From Rummeliibacillus sp963792445 (GTDB lineage: Bacteria; Bacillota; Bacilli; Bacillales_A; Planococcaceae): a DNA stretch of 64,000 nucleotides. Under the pieces are notes generated by a model, which saw only the letters and a program-made list of their open reading frames with translations, searched no databases and was not told the origin of the DNA. The translations under genes were made by a program, and so were the position numbers. Shown one piece after another: positions 28,620-39,284 of this stretch. Each line of letters starts with the position of its first letter. Position 1 is the first letter of the stretch. The stretch spans positions 62,001 through 126,000 of the forward strand of contig CAWBWO010000008.1 in the NCBI GenBank assembly GCA_963792445.1. The letters run 5' to 3'.

Positions 28620-31600
28620 CTCTATCGGCCTCCTTTCGTATTTTCTCGATGATTTCATCTGACTTTTCTACGTGTAATTGGCGATAATGCTGATCGGCGT
28701 CTGTTGTATCGAACTGACAAACGCTCTTAAACGAACAGAACTCACACGCTGTTCGTTGATTTATCCTAAAAGGACTAATATCTGTACAGCCTTCTAGAAT
28801 CTGTTCTCCCGCTTTTTTATGCTTGTTCCGAACAAAGCTGTTAAGTGTCCTCATATCTTCTGGTCCAATGATTGATGATCTGCTCTGTGATCTACTTCCA
28901 TCCTTTTTCATATAAATAGGAACGACTTGAGAATAGCCCCCACCATCAGCTAATTGATCATCCATTGCGATGATGGAGTCATAGTCATCTAATAATAAAC
29001 CTCGCATTTTGAAGCCTTTTAATCTTTCATTTTCGGCTTCTTCCTGAGTTAAGCTATTATTTGAACTAATCATCGGATTGTGGATATGAATGTACAATAC
29101 GCCGCCAGCCTCTGCGTGTATTGGTAACCATTCCTCAGAATTTGTAAGCGCTACATCCAAGTAGGTTAGCATTTGAAGTGATAATCCATAGTAAACATCA
29201 TTCAAATCTAATTTATGTGCAGATGATTTATAATCCACCACACGTATATACGGCTTACCATTAATCGTTGTGGCATCTACTCTATCAATTCTTCCACGCA
29301 TTTGCATTTTCTTATGATTGTTTAGTTGAATTACAAGTGGTGGTAATGGTTCACCAGGCCCAAATGCCGCTTCCAGAGCAATCGGCTTAAACCCTGAAAC
29401 CTTTGCATGTTGACTTAGGGATTGCAATGTTCGTTGTACGATATAGGTAAGCTTACGTGCGATATAACGATAACGTGCAGTACTTAGCAAGATTTGATGA
29501 TAAAGAAGTGGAGATATTGCTTCTACTGCTTGTTTTGCTAATAACGCACATTGGGAATTTGATAATTGGGCCCATGTGATATTCATCCGATCTGTTTCTT
29601 CACCAATCCATTTTAAAGCCGCATGGAATAAATCTCCGATCGTAGGTGTTTCCAAACGGAACTCTGCTCTTTCTTCTAAATGGAGACCATAAGATGAAAA
29701 ATGTGCAAATGGACAACGATAGAATTTTTCAATACGAGAAACGCTAGAAGTTAAGGTATCCCCATAAAGAGCTTCTGTAATTTCTGGTGTCAGATGTTCT
29801 GCTCGATTGTGTGTTTTTAACGGGCGCATTAAACGTTCTAAAACGCTGCTCCAATAAGGATCTTCTTCATAATAACGTTGTAATGCAAGCCACTCTGAAC
29901 CTAATTCATGATCATCTTGATGCAATCTTAGTTGTTTCATCAAATAAGAAAGAGATGTTCTTGGATGTGTAATATAAGGAAGTGCACTTTGCCCTTCTGC
30001 TGATTCACTTGGATCCATTAAAACAATTGATTTCTTAATACCCTTCAACTGTTCTTCTAAACGTTTTACATAGAGTGATGGTAATAGTGCTTTACTTTCC
30101 TCATCTGCAATCGCATAAGACACTGTTAAACGCTCAGATTCCATCGTGAATGCATGGTATGTGATGTATTCCTCTTCTAGCAAACGTGTTTTGGAAGTTG
30201 GGGCAATTTCATAACCAATTTGACTAAACCATTCACGTTCGCTATCCGCTAAAATGCCCTCATGATCCATACGTTTTGGGTAAACGCCTTCGTTCACTCC
30301 AATGACAAACACAGCTTTCATCTTCGTTAACCGTGCAATGTCAGCATTCGCAACCGTTACTTCATCAAGTGATGGTGGGATTCGAGAAAATTCTAACGTA
30401 TCAAATCCCTCATCTAATATTTCTAATGCCTCATCTAAAGACATTTGTTGGTCGCCAAAAAGCAGATCAAACTGCTCTAAAATTTCCACCCACTTGTTCC
30501 AAGCTTGTTCATGTTCACTTGCAGCGAGTAAACGGCCTTTTTCAATTTCACGATCTTTCAACGCTTGGAGTTTATCAAAGACTTCTAATTTTTCCATAAA
30601 ACCAAAAAGAGCCGTCACAATCTCGCGACCAGTAACTGCTTCTTGTAATTGGTCTTCAAAAGACTTGAGTGGTTCGAGAATTATTTGACGTACTGCTTCG
30701 ATTTCTTGTTGGTAGGCACGTTCTTCATCTGTTTGATTTTTTGTGTACAATTCTAATCCACGATATTTTTTATAAATCCAACGTCTTTCCTCGAACCAGC
30801 GCTTTCCATATATTCCTTGTGCTAATACAAAATTTTCAAGGATATCCGCTCTTTCTCTCCAAACCTGAATATCTTTCGTTGCTGGGAAAAATAAATCTGT
30901 TTTAATCGCACGAAAAATCGGCTCATACTTCCAATCAGATTGAATCGCTTCTAATGCAGATCGGCTTAATTCAATTAATGGATGATGGAGCATTGGCTTT
31001 TTCTGACTGACGAAGAATGGAATATCGTATTGTGGGAAAATTGTTGAAATCAGTGAATCATATACATCAGGTTGACGGTATAATAGCGCGATATCTCGAT
31101 AACGCATCTGCTCATTTTGTGTCAAATGTTGAATTTGCCTTGCAATCGCATGAATTTCAGAGTGTCTATTTGCAGCTTCTATTATTTGCACGCTTCCGTC
31201 ACTAACTTTTGGATAAGGTGGAAATACTTCAAATTGACTTTCTATATGTCGCAAATCAGCTGTTTTAAATCGATGTTGATGCATGCAATGTTTAATTGGC
31301 TCGACTTCAATACCATTGTCAAACGCAATCTCTTTTAGTCTTGCACATGTACGCGCAGATTGATAAAACAAAGCTTGTTCGTCATCTGCATCAGCTTCCG
31401 CTTCCATAGGTAAAACAATTGTAACGCGTTTTGCTACTTTTAAAAGCTCTTCAACCAATTCAAATTCTCTCGTTGTAAATGCTGTAAACCCATCTATATA
31501 AATATCGGATTGTCTGATTATTTCAGAGTTCACTAGTTTTGCAGTAAGTAATGGGTAATACCCTTCGCTATCAACATAAGCAGTGCCTAACGATTCTTCA

Positions 31601-32109
31601 ACAGCTTGAACAAGGATTTGTAAATCATGCACTTTATCTTTTAACGTTCTAGGTGCATCCACTTGTTCAAAACTTTCTTCAAGATTTACTAATGCCAAAC
31701 TATCTAAACTATAGCGACTAAACTCTTTTAACAATCTCTCCATTTCGGCTGTGAATCCACGCTTATCAGCAGCTTTACGGAACAATGCAAATTCTTCTTT
31801 ATGATTTTCTAGTAATTTTCGAATAAGCATACGATAGCCGAAGCCATTCACTTCTTTACGGCTAATACCACCTGTTTCCTGCAAAACACGCCATGCTAAA
31901 CGCTTAAATGTAGTGACTTGTGCTCTGATTAATCCTGTAATATTGTAATCATGCGTCATATCATATTCAGCAGAAAATGACATTTGGTCTGGCACTATTA
32001 AGAATATGGGTGAGCCCATCGGCTGTTTTTCAACTTCAGCAACTATCTCTTCCTGTATGAATGTCGTTTTCCCCGTCCCAGACCTTCCTGTTACAATACG
32101 TAAAGACAT
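28603..32109 (-). CDS. addB: ATP-dependent helicase/deoxyribonuclease subunit B
   Basis: A 1168-residue partner of AddA. The N-terminal Walker A is GRSGTGKTTF. The C-terminal nuclease has GRIDRVDATT and VVDYKSSA. The four Fe-S cysteines are one in YRCPFAHFSSYGLHL and three in ACEFCSFKSVCQFD, as in AddB. AAGGAGG precedes ATG 32109 by 9 bases. First gene of an addB-addA operon. Length and motifs are intact. Confidence 0.97.
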   Translation of the reverse strand: MSLRIVTGRSGTGKTTFIQEEIVAEVEKQPMGSPIFLIVPDQMSFSAEYDMTHDYNITGLIRAQVTTFKRLAWRVLQETGGISRKEVNGFGYRMLIRKLLENHKEEFALFRKAADKRGFTAEMERLLKEFSRYSLDSLALVNLEESFEQVDAPRTLKDKVHDLQILVQAVEESLGTAYVDSEGYYPLLTAKLVNSEIIRQSDIYIDGFTAFTTREFELVEELLKVAKRVTIVLPMEAEADADDEQALFYQSARTCARLKEIAFDNGIEVEPIKHCMHQHRFKTADLRHIESQFEVFPPYPKVSDGSVQIIEAANRHSEIHAIARQIQHLTQNEQMRYRDIALLYRQPDVYDSLISTIFPQYDIPFFVSQKKPMLHHPLIELSRSALEAIQSDWKYEPIFRAIKTDLFFPATKDIQVWRERADILENFVLAQGIYGKRWFEERRWIYKKYRGLELYTKNQTDEERAYQQEIEAVRQIILEPLKSFEDQLQEAVTGREIVTALFGFMEKLEVFDKLQALKDREIEKGRLLAASEHEQAWNKWVEILEQFDLLFGDQQMSLDEALEILDEGFDTLEFSRIPPSLDEVTVANADIARLTKMKAVFVIGVNEGVYPKRMDHEGILADSEREWFSQIGYEIAPTSKTRLLEEEYITYHAFTMESERLTVSYAIADEESKALLPSLYVKRLEEQLKGIKKSIVLMDPSESAEGQSALPYITHPRTSLSYLMKQLRLHQDDHELGSEWLALQRYYEEDPYWSSVLERLMRPLKTHNRAEHLTPEITEALYGDTLTSSVSRIEKFYRCPFAHFSSYGLHLEERAEFRLETPTIGDLFHAALKWIGEETDRMNITWAQLSNSQCALLAKQAVEAISPLLYHQILLSTARYRYIARKLTYIVQRTLQSLSQHAKVSGFKPIALEAAFGPGEPLPPLVIQLNNHKKMQMRGRIDRVDATTINGKPYIRVVDYKSSAHKLDLNDVYYGLSLQMLTYLDVALTNSEEWLPIHAEAGGVLYIHIHNPMISSNNSLTQEEAENERLKGFKMRGLLLDDYDSIIAMDDQLADGGGYSQVVPIYMKKDGSRSQSRSSIIGPEDMRTLNSFVRNKHKKAGEQILEGCTDISPFRINQRTACEFCSFKSVCQFDTTDADQHYRQLHVEKSDEIIEKIRKEADRDDTNS

Positions 32110-32187
32110 GAATTTTCCCCTCCTTATTATCTATAATCTCTATACATATCTTAACATATTATTAAGAACAAACGTTCTATTTTACTC

Positions 32188-32801
32188 TTATTTTTTTGGG
32201 GTATTTCTCATTTCGTTTTCTAGTTTCTTGTTCGTCCTAGCTTCTACTTGTTTTCCTCCCCACCATAACAAGAAAATAAGGACAATAATGAGGAATGTTC
32301 GAATTGGATTTGTGATTAAAGCACGTAAATCTGAGCCGATCCAGCTGATGATAAAAATCATCATTAATTTGGCTAACATGATGATAAATAAATAACTGTT
32401 TCCGCTTTAAATTCGATAACCCTGCCACTATATTGACAATTGCAGAAGGAGTAAATGGAAAACATAAAAGAATTAACAATGGAGTAAATCCTTTATACTC
32501 CACCCAATGAATCAATTTTTGTACAGTTGGTTTTTGCGTAATAAACCGAAACATTTTTGCTTTACCAAATTTTCGAGCAAGCAAAAATACACAATAGGCA
32601 CCGACCACAGAACCAACCCATGAAAATAAGAAACCCCACCATAATCCATAAGCACTTGCATTCGCAACGAATAAATGCAGCCAATGGCAAAAATGGTAAA
32701 AACGCTTCTAAAAACGGTAAGAAAATAGCGAGTAGAGTACCAATTAAGCGATATTGATGTGCAAGTGATTGAAAATATTCGAGAGATAACCATTCTGGCA
32801 C
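32188..32801 (-). CDS. TVP38/TMEM64 (DedA-like) membrane protein, two frameshifts
   Basis: Repaired length is about 204 residues with several helices. The family signature reads GSVVGAYCVFLLARKFGKA, then FTPLLILLCFPFTPSAIVN. GTG 32801 has AGGAGG 8 bases upstream (MPEWLSLEYF). The frame breaks near 32669 (extra base: AAFIRCECK should be AAFIVANAS) and near 32387 (QLFIYHHVS should be QLFIIIMLA). Both are single-base insertions in short runs. Family members are lipid scramblase-like envelope proteins. Confidence 0.82.
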
Positions 32802-33064
32802 TCCATTTTCCTCCTTCAAACTTCTGATTAACAAGTTAAGTATTATTTTTTTCTTTTGAAAAGCTGCGTATGCAAAAAGGAATTTACAATGTATGTAAAA
32901 CGATCACTTTTAAGCATTCTTTTCTTCCATACATTATACAATAGTTCTACTATTCTTCATCTTAGAAAGGACTCATTTGTCCAATTTTTCGACAATTTGT
33001 CAAAACGGTTACAAACTTTAAGTAAAAGGGCATGCTAAAGAGAATATAATTGCCTGAATAACAT
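32802..33064. other. Intergenic stretch at the junction of two gene-order blocks
   Basis: No gene supported. A 60-codon plus-strand frame (32856-33038) has no ribosome site and is Ser/Leu-rich by chance. The stretch separates the addBA/TVP38 block from the csbA-minJ-ctpB block, which are far apart on the B. subtilis map. Confidence 0.55.
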
Positions 33065-33101
33065 AAAGAAGCCTGTCCATAACAAGGACAAGCTTCTTTT
33101 T
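33065..33101 (-). terminator. Terminator after csbA
   Basis: AAAGAAGCCTGTCC pairs with GGACAAGCTTCTTT with one mismatch, right beside the csbA stop. Confidence 0.75.
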
Positions 33102-33332
33102 TCAATTCTTATGACGGTTCATCATTCGTGTAGCGTACCAGAAACCAATTGTAAGTGAAATCGCATCAATTACATACAAAATTGGTGGGTGTGTATAGCC
33201 CCCATAAATTGATGCGGCTATTAACGCTACCGAAAGTGCTAAACCTACATAATGTTGAAATGTTATTCTTGTAAATAACACAACTAATAATCCAGGTAAA
33301 ATAAGTGCCATCAAAAATTTCATAACCGACAT
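33102..33332 (-). CDS. csbA: CsbA-like small membrane protein
   Basis: 76 residues, the same as B. subtilis CsbA, with three hydrophobic segments and the conserved LVVLFTRITFQHYVGLALS. Known as a SigB-controlled protein of unknown function. It lies 11 bases downstream of minJ. AAGGAGTGA precedes ATG 33332. In Bacillus it leads uvrB-uvrA; here those are 8 kb away. Confidence 0.85.
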   Translation of the reverse strand: MSVMKFLMALILPGLLVVLFTRITFQHYVGLALSVALIAASIYGGYTHPPILYVIDAISLTIGFWYATRMMNRHKN

Positions 33333-33343
33333 ATGATCACTCC

Positions 33344-34513
33344 TTAGCGGACAACGAGCAATCCGATTCTAAAATGGTCATGGCGATAAATAACATGTTG
33401 TCTTAGACGTACTTCACCGTCTTGATCGATTACTTCTAATCGACAATGTGCTGCGTTAATTTGCAATGCTTCATAAAGTTCTTCCTCTGTTTTCACAGGA
33501 ATACCATTCACTTTGCGAATACATTCTCCTACTTGAATCCCCATTGCTTCTGCCGGTGAATCAGGTAAGACACCGACTACCATCACGCCTTTATTTTGAG
33601 GTGTAACAGCATAACCACCATGACGTTCACTAATTGAATAGATTATGGAAATTAATGCTCGTCCAACTATGGCTACACAAACTGATGCAATCCCCATAAT
33701 CGGGAAGAAATAAGCAATAATTGCCTCTGCCAAAACGAGCAATCCTAACATTTCAATTGTTTTCCCTAATTGTGGGTAGAAATGGACAGGAAGCATTTTA
33801 CGCGAACGTTGTTGGAAGCCAATCACAAACGGTACCAAAATCAATGAAAATGACTCACTCCCTAATGTAAATTGAGGCCAATAAGGAACATATTCTTGAA
33901 TGGCTCCACCAGGAAGTACAAAGAAGATTGGCAATATCCATAAACGTTTTGCTAGATAGATAGCTGAAGGTAATCCACGTTCCGTCTTTAAGATTTTCGG
34001 AGATGCAAGGTATGCTGCATTTTCTTTGATCAAATAGCCTTCTGCAATAAGTAGAAGACCAATCATGACAGGAATTGTTACGAGCATTCCGACATGCATG
34101 GAAGCACTTGTAATGTCCCATTTTAAGAAATGCCATGAACCATCAGCAATATATGTATACCATAGAATAACAAACGTTATCCCAAGAGAATACGCTGCAG
34201 ATGCAAGATGATAGTAGAATGTTAGTAAGCATACAACACCTACAGCAGCACTTATTACGATCATTTGAATTGGTACAACTAAACCAATTGCAATACTTAT
34301 TATAGAAATGATTAAACCAAGTAGCCAGCCTTCTTTGATCATCAAAATCGTTTCTGACCAGCCCCAGTAAATTCGTGTATTAAGGGATTTCCTCTCATCT
34401 TTCACGCGGTGATAACCAATCAAAATTGAGAAAATAATCGCAACATATAATAACGGATTTAAAAAGAAACGGCCGATGCCTTTTAATATTTCCATGACAA
34501 TATCTAAGAACAT
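33344..34513 (-). CDS. minJ: PDZ-domain division-site protein MinJ
   Basis: A 389-residue polytopic membrane protein with about eight helices and a C-terminal PDZ domain (GVMVVGVLPDSPAEAMGIQ ... GIPVKTEEELYEAL). MinJ bridges DivIVA and MinCD at the division site and poles. B. subtilis MinJ is about 397 residues and lies between ctpB and csbA as here. AGGTGA is 9 bases before ATG 34513. Confidence 0.88.
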   Translation of the reverse strand: MFLDIVMEILKGIGRFFLNPLLYVAIIFSILIGYHRVKDERKSLNTRIYWGWSETILMIKEGWLLGLIISIISIAIGLVVPIQMIVISAAVGVVCLLTFYYHLASAAYSLGITFVILWYTYIADGSWHFLKWDITSASMHVGMLVTIPVMIGLLLIAEGYLIKENAAYLASPKILKTERGLPSAIYLAKRLWILPIFFVLPGGAIQEYVPYWPQFTLGSESFSLILVPFVIGFQQRSRKMLPVHFYPQLGKTIEMLGLLVLAEAIIAYFFPIMGIASVCVAIVGRALISIIYSISERHGGYAVTPQNKGVMVVGVLPDSPAEAMGIQVGECIRKVNGIPVKTEEELYEALQINAAHCRLEVIDQDGEVRLRQHVIYRHDHFRIGLLVVR

Positions 34514-34639
34514 AGTTTTGCATCACCTTTCAATCATTTGCTACAAATATAGTTTTCTCTTCATTGTACCAAACGACCGCATGAAAACGAAGTAATTTTC
34601 GCACTATTTGTCGAATAGATTTAAAGTTATCTATCAAAA

Positions 34640-34702
34640 ACGGGCAATTATCCCTCAACTTTATGCTTGTTTTCGTATAAGCATAAGGGGGTAACTGCCC
34701 GA
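34640..34702 (-). terminator. Long hairpin after ctpB, related to the dispersed element (copy D)
   Basis: A 63-bp inverted repeat: outer ACGGGCA/TGCCCG and inner TTATGCTT/AAGCATAA, with a small loop. Read on the plus strand it follows the same plan as the 3' hairpin of the elements at 4185, 18565 and 61593 (ACGGGCAnTTATC...TTACTGCCCG). It sits where a ctpB terminator is expected. Confidence 0.75.
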
Positions 34703-34746
34703 TTATTTCTATGATCAATCATTCCACTGATTATAGTTTCGTTTTA

Positions 34747-36178
34747 TTATTTTAATTCATGATTGATGTAACCTACTGCCATTTGTAGTTGTAAGTCGTT
34801 ATTTATATCTCTTCTATATTTTACCATTTCTTGATAGAGTGAATTAAGGAACGTTTCATCCATTTCTGTTCCATCTGATAATTGATGCTTTTTGTTATAT
34901 GCACTAATTGCCTCTGCTGTTGTTCGATCAAAATATCCATCAACTCTACTAACTGGGAAGCCTTCAGCTTTTAGTATTTCTTGAACGGTTTGAATGTCTT
35001 CAGAAAAATCCCCTTCTTTGAAATTACCTGCAATAGGAGGTAGTTTCATATTGAATAACGGATTTTGTTCAACTTGTAAGTTTGCTTTAATTCCTTTTCC
35101 ATGAATCCATTCGCGTTTTGGTGTTAACCATTTATGTGTTGAAAGCTTCAGTTCACCACCGTTTGATAATGGCCATGTTTCTTGAACTGTTCCTTTACCA
35201 AAGCTTTTTACGCCAATAATAGATGCGCGGTGCAAATCTTTTAATGCAGCACTTAACACTTCACTAGCAGATGCACTGCCCTCATCTTGTAAAAGAACGA
35301 TTGGCAATAATTTCAGTTTCTCATCATAATTAAATTCCATATCCTTTTTCGTTACATTAAGTGGTTCCTGATTTCCTACTGCATCCTCCATATAAGCATA
35401 CGTACTATTTGGTTTTACCAAACTACCAATCACTTGCTGTACGCTCTTTAAATAACCACCAGGATTACTTCTGACATCAATGATTAATGCAGAAATATTT
35501 TGTTTTAAAAGCTCATTTGTATTTTTGTACCATTCTTCTGCTGTTTTCTCTCCAAAAACTGAAATGGAAATATATCCAATATTTTTCCCTTCCGAAACTA
35601 AAACTTTGTTTGCTACTGAAGTTTGAGGAATTGCAGCTCTTGTCATTTTCAATTCCAAATGGCGATTTTCTTGGGGCCTGAAAATCGTCATCTTCACGGT
35701 TGTACCTGCTTCTCCACGAATAAGGCGAGATAATTTCTGTCAACGATTTTCCATCAGTTCGTACACCATCTATTTGAACAATTTCATCATACGGTTTTAA
35801 CCCTGCATTCTCAGCTGGAGATTCTTTCATCGGAGATACAATGATAAACCGCCCTTGACTTTCCGTAATTTCAGCGCCAATACCCACGCGCTCATCTGCC
35901 AGTTGCTCTCTATGCATTCTTGCTTCTTCTTTCGTATAGTACGTACTATACGGGTCTTTTAATGCCCCAGCCATCCCATTAATGGCGCCTTCCACAAGCT
36001 GTTTCTCTGTCGTTTCATGGACAGACTCATTGCGAATTAAATCATAAGCTTCGCCAACTGCTTGCAAAACGTTATTTTCCGTTTTTACTGTCTTCTCTGC
36101 TTTCTGGTTCTTCACGAAAGCAAAAACCCCAATACATAATACAAGTCCTAATAATAAATAAAGCCACCATTTTCGCAT
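34747..36178 (-). CDS. ctpB: S41 carboxy-terminal processing protease (CtpB-like), frameshifted
   Basis: A secreted or membrane-anchored protease of about 477 residues after repair (CtpB is 480). It has an N-terminal membrane helix (MRKWWLYLLLGLVLCIGVF), a PDZ domain (GRFIIVSPMKESPAENAGL), the S41 core with the catalytic Ser in DEGSASASEVL and the Lys in FGKGTVQETW, and a C-terminal peptidoglycan-binding domain (VDGYFDRTTAEAI). The frame breaks near 35731: TEIISPYSWRS should read TEISRLIRGEAG after removal of one base. CtpB acts in sporulation signalling in Bacillus. Confidence 0.9.
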
Positions 36179-36258
36179 ATATCTCGTCCCTCCCGTATTC
36201 ATTTAATGTATGAAGGGAGAACAAAAAATAAAACTCGAAAATGGTGGCCATTTAACTA

Positions 36259-36834
36259 TTATTTTAATGTAGTAATTGCTTGTGACATCATTTTTTGATC
36301 CATTGGTCCAATAATTTTCTTCTGGATTTTCCCTTTTGCATCAATAAAATAAGTGGTAGGAATCGTCACAATTTCGTATTGCTCTTGTTGTTTGCCTTCT
36401 TCGTCCAATAATATTGGATAAGTTATATCATACGATTTTGCAAATTCTTGGATATACTTTTTATCCTTATCTGCTTTTGTTAAATTGACTGCTAGAATCT
36501 CTACATGATCCTCTTTTGCTTGTTTTTTATAATATTTTTCCATTTGTGGAATTTCCTCTTTACATGGTGGACACCAAGTTGCCCAGAAATTCAAAATAAC
36601 TTTTTTACCTCGATAATCTGAAAGTTTTACTTCCTTACCATCTAATGTTTTTAATTTGAAATCAGGTGCGATTTGGTTTTCCGCTAACCCACTCTTTTCA
36701 TTGATTTGAGCTGAAACTTGTGTAGATGAGGTATCCACTTTTTGATCATCTGCTAATTTTGATTTCACTATATTTGTTAAAGCAATTGCGATTAATGCAA
36801 CAATTAATAGCAGACCAAAGATTTTCTTTTTCAA
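36259..36834 (-). CDS. TlpA/ResA-family membrane-anchored thioredoxin
   Basis: A 191-residue thiol-disulfide oxidoreductase on the outer face of the membrane. An N-terminal anchor (about residues 4-23) is followed by a thioredoxin fold with NFWATWCPPCKEE (CPPC active site) and the cis-Pro segment IVTIPTTYFID. TTG 36834 start with AGGAGG 8 bases upstream. Placed between ctpB and the M23 hydrolase. It could be ResA-like or a sporulation-type StoA; the sequence does not decide. Confidence 0.87.
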   Translation of the reverse strand: MKKKIFGLLLIVALIAIALTNIVKSKLADDQKVDTSSTQVSAQINEKSGLAENQIAPDFKLKTLDGKEVKLSDYRGKKVILNFWATWCPPCKEEIPQMEKYYKKQAKEDHVEILAVNLTKADKDKKYIQEFAKSYDITYPILLDEEGKQQEQYEIVTIPTTYFIDAKGKIQKKIIGPMDQKMMSQAITTLK

Positions 36835-36975
36835 CTTTGTAACCTCCTAGGTTGCAAAAAATAGTTCAAGCAACTATTGCCATTTATATTCAGCATACAC
36901 AAACTCTTAGTACAAATTCAATCATACCATCTTTTATTTTTAAATTAGCTCTTACAAACAGGTTACAGATAAGAA

Positions 36976-37009
36976 AAAATCTGTCCTTCTATTAAGAAGG
37001 GCAGATTTT
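36976..37009 (-). terminator. Terminator after the M23 hydrolase gene
   Basis: AAAATCTGTCCTTCT pairs with GAAGGGCAGATTTT. TTTTTTC follows on the minus strand. Confidence 0.85.
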
Positions 37010-37049
37010 CATCTATTGAATACTATTTTTTTTTGATTAATAAAGACTT

Positions 37050-38369
37050 TTACAAAGAAATATAACGTAATGGGTTTACCGCTCCAACGCTTTGGCCTTG
37101 CCATGCTGTGGTATGGATTTCAAAGTGGAGATGGCTTCCGAATGCTCGGCCTGTTTGACCCATATAGCCGATTACTTGTCCTTTTTTAACAGATTGTCCA
37201 ACGGTTGAATTATATCCGCTTAAGTGTGCATAAACCGTTGTAAACGTGTGACCTTCAATGGAATGCGTAATCATGATCACATTGCCATATGTAGATAATG
37301 GACTAGCCTTAAATACTACACCATCAGCTGCTGCAACAATTGGCGTTCCTTGAACATTTGCAAGATCAACACCATAGTGGAATTCAGGACCATACCCGAT
37401 ATTACGCCAGCCAAAACCCGATGTTAGTCGGCCATTTGTTGGTTTTGTCCATGTTCCACTTGCAACTTCTGGAATATCTCCTGTTTCAAAAGTATTCGAT
37501 ACTTGTGTAGTGACAGAATTTGCTGAGTTTGCATTTTTACGTTTCTCTGCTGCTGCAGCCTCTGCTTGCTTACGTGCAATTTCAGCTAAACGTGCTTGTT
37601 CCTTTACAATCTCATTTTGGACTTTTTTGCTAATACTTAGTGCTTCAGAATATTCTTTTTCTAATAGCTTTTTCTGAGATTTTAACTTACTTTGCTCTGC
37701 TTCTAAAGCATCAATCAATTTGTTTTTGTCTTTTTTCTTTTCATCCAATGTATTTTTTAACGACGTTAGTTCATCGCGGTACATTTTTTGTTTTTCTAGT
37801 TTTGTTTCAAGTGTTGCTTTTTGTTCTTCTAGTTTTTTCTTATCATTGCTTTGTTCATGCATAATTGCTCGGTCAGCTTCTAGTAGTGTATTTACCGCTG
37901 ACACGCGGTCGATAAAATCGCTAAAGTTTTTTGAACTTAATACAACATCAACATAACTTACGGAACCACCATTTTGTTGAATCGCTCTAGCACGATCTTG
38001 AAGAAGAATATCACGTTCATTAATTTTCTTTTCTAATTCATCAATCGATGCTTTTAAATCATTGATATCAGATGCCGTTTGATCAATTTTCTCTAATGCG
38101 ATTGATATCTTTTTATCTGTTTGTAGAATTTTTTTATCGAGCTTTGCAATTTGCTCCATCATGCTATCCATTTTAGAAGCGTTTTTATGAATCTCTGTTG
38201 ATTTTTCTTGGATGGTTGAATTTAATTCAGACTTTTTTTGGTTTATTTGTTGTTGCTTATCTTTTAAATCATTGATAGATTCTGCACTAACATTTATAGA
38301 TGGCATGATTAATGTAAGTGCTAATGTTGCGGCAATTGCGCTTGATACATTCTGCAATCTCTTGTTCAA
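37050..38369 (-). CDS. Coiled-coil M23 peptidoglycan hydrolase (EnvC/PcsB-like)
   Basis: A 439-residue secreted protein. It has a signal peptide (residues 1-29, ending NVSA), a long coiled coil (about 30-270), a short linker, and a LytM/M23 zinc peptidase with FHYGVDLA and SHLHFEIH. TTG 38369 has AGGAGG 8 bases upstream. It follows ftsE-ftsX directly. FtsEX-controlled hydrolases carry this coiled-coil plan; in B. subtilis the partner CwlO has an NlpC/P60 catalytic domain instead. An FtsX-activated endopeptidase is the likely role. Confidence 0.9.
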   Translation of the reverse strand: MNKRLQNVSSAIAATLALTLIMPSINVSAESINDLKDKQQQINQKKSELNSTIQEKSTEIHKNASKMDSMMEQIAKLDKKILQTDKKISIALEKIDQTASDINDLKASIDELEKKINERDILLQDRARAIQQNGGSVSYVDVVLSSKNFSDFIDRVSAVNTLLEADRAIMHEQSNDKKKLEEQKATLETKLEKQKMYRDELTSLKNTLDEKKKDKNKLIDALEAEQSKLKSQKKLLEKEYSEALSISKKVQNEIVKEQARLAEIARKQAEAAAAEKRKNANSANSVTTQVSNTFETGDIPEVASGTWTKPTNGRLTSGFGWRNIGYGPEFHYGVDLANVQGTPIVAAADGVVFKASPLSTYGNVIMITHSIEGHTFTTVYAHLSGYNSTVGQSVKKGQVIGYMGQTGRAFGSHLHFEIHTTAWQGQSVGAVNPLRYISL

Positions 38370-38398
38370 CTAGTGTTCCTCCTACTTTCTATCTAGCA

Positions 38399-39284
38399 TT
38401 ATACTTTCAAGAACTTTCGTACGGACATAAAACTTCCCCAAACACCAATCACGACACCCATCAATAAGATCAATAAATCTACTTCATAGATGAATGGCGA
38501 AACGTCTAATAGTTGGAAAATTTCACCTTGTAATTTAGGTGCTACTACACCATGAAGTTGTGCATATAAGACAGTGACAACGACAATTGGAATGATGGAA
38601 CCAAGTATTCCTAACCACATTCCTTCTAAAAGGAATGGAATTCGGACAAACCAGTTGGTTGCCCCTACTAATTTCATAATCTCAATTTCTCTTCTTCTCG
38701 CTGTAATCGTAATTTTAATCGTATTGGAAATTAAAAACATTGCAGTTAGAAGCAATGCAATGATTAATACAACTCCAACATTTCTACTAATATTTAAGAA
38801 GTTAAATAGCTTTTCAATTTTGCCTTTCCCGTATAATACTTGATATGTATTATCTAAAGCGTCAATCTGCTTAGCTACTTTTGCTGTTTTTTGTGGATTC
38901 TCTGCTTTTACATATAGTACATTTCGTAAAGGATTACTTTGTTTAAATAAACTTAAATCTTCACCAAAGTCTTTGATCAACCCATTTAAGTTCTTGTTGT
39001 TTTGATGAATATTTTAACGATTCTACACCTGGCATATCCTTAATTTGCTGTTGCAAGGTGGCTTCAGTTTTTGCATCTGCTTGTAAATCAATTAAAACCT
39101 TGATTTCTACATCATTTTCTAAATCACTGGCAACCTTGTTTAAGTTCATCATAATGACCATGAATACGCCAACCAATAATAATGTAACAGTTACAGCACT
39201 AACTGATGCGAACGTCATCCAGCTATTTCGGCCGATTGATTTCAAACTTTCTCTTACATGACGTCTGTAGGTGCTAAATTTCAT
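38399..39284 (-). CDS. ftsX: Cell-division ABC permease FtsX, frameshifted
   Basis: About 295 residues after repair, with a cytosolic N-terminus (MKFSTYRRHVRESLKSIGRN), one helix, an extracellular domain, and three C-terminal helices. The frame breaks at 38985-38987: QQELKWVDQRLW-stop becomes QQELNGLIKDFGEDL if one A is removed from AAA. ATG 39284 overlaps ftsE by 11 bases, and GGAGGTGA is 8 bases upstream. FtsX transmits FtsE ATPase cycles to an extracellular hydrolase, probably the next gene. Confidence 0.93.

Noticed and set aside
34530..34718. 62-codon minus-strand frame
   Set aside because: It overlaps the long terminator hairpin after ctpB and lacks a ribosome site.
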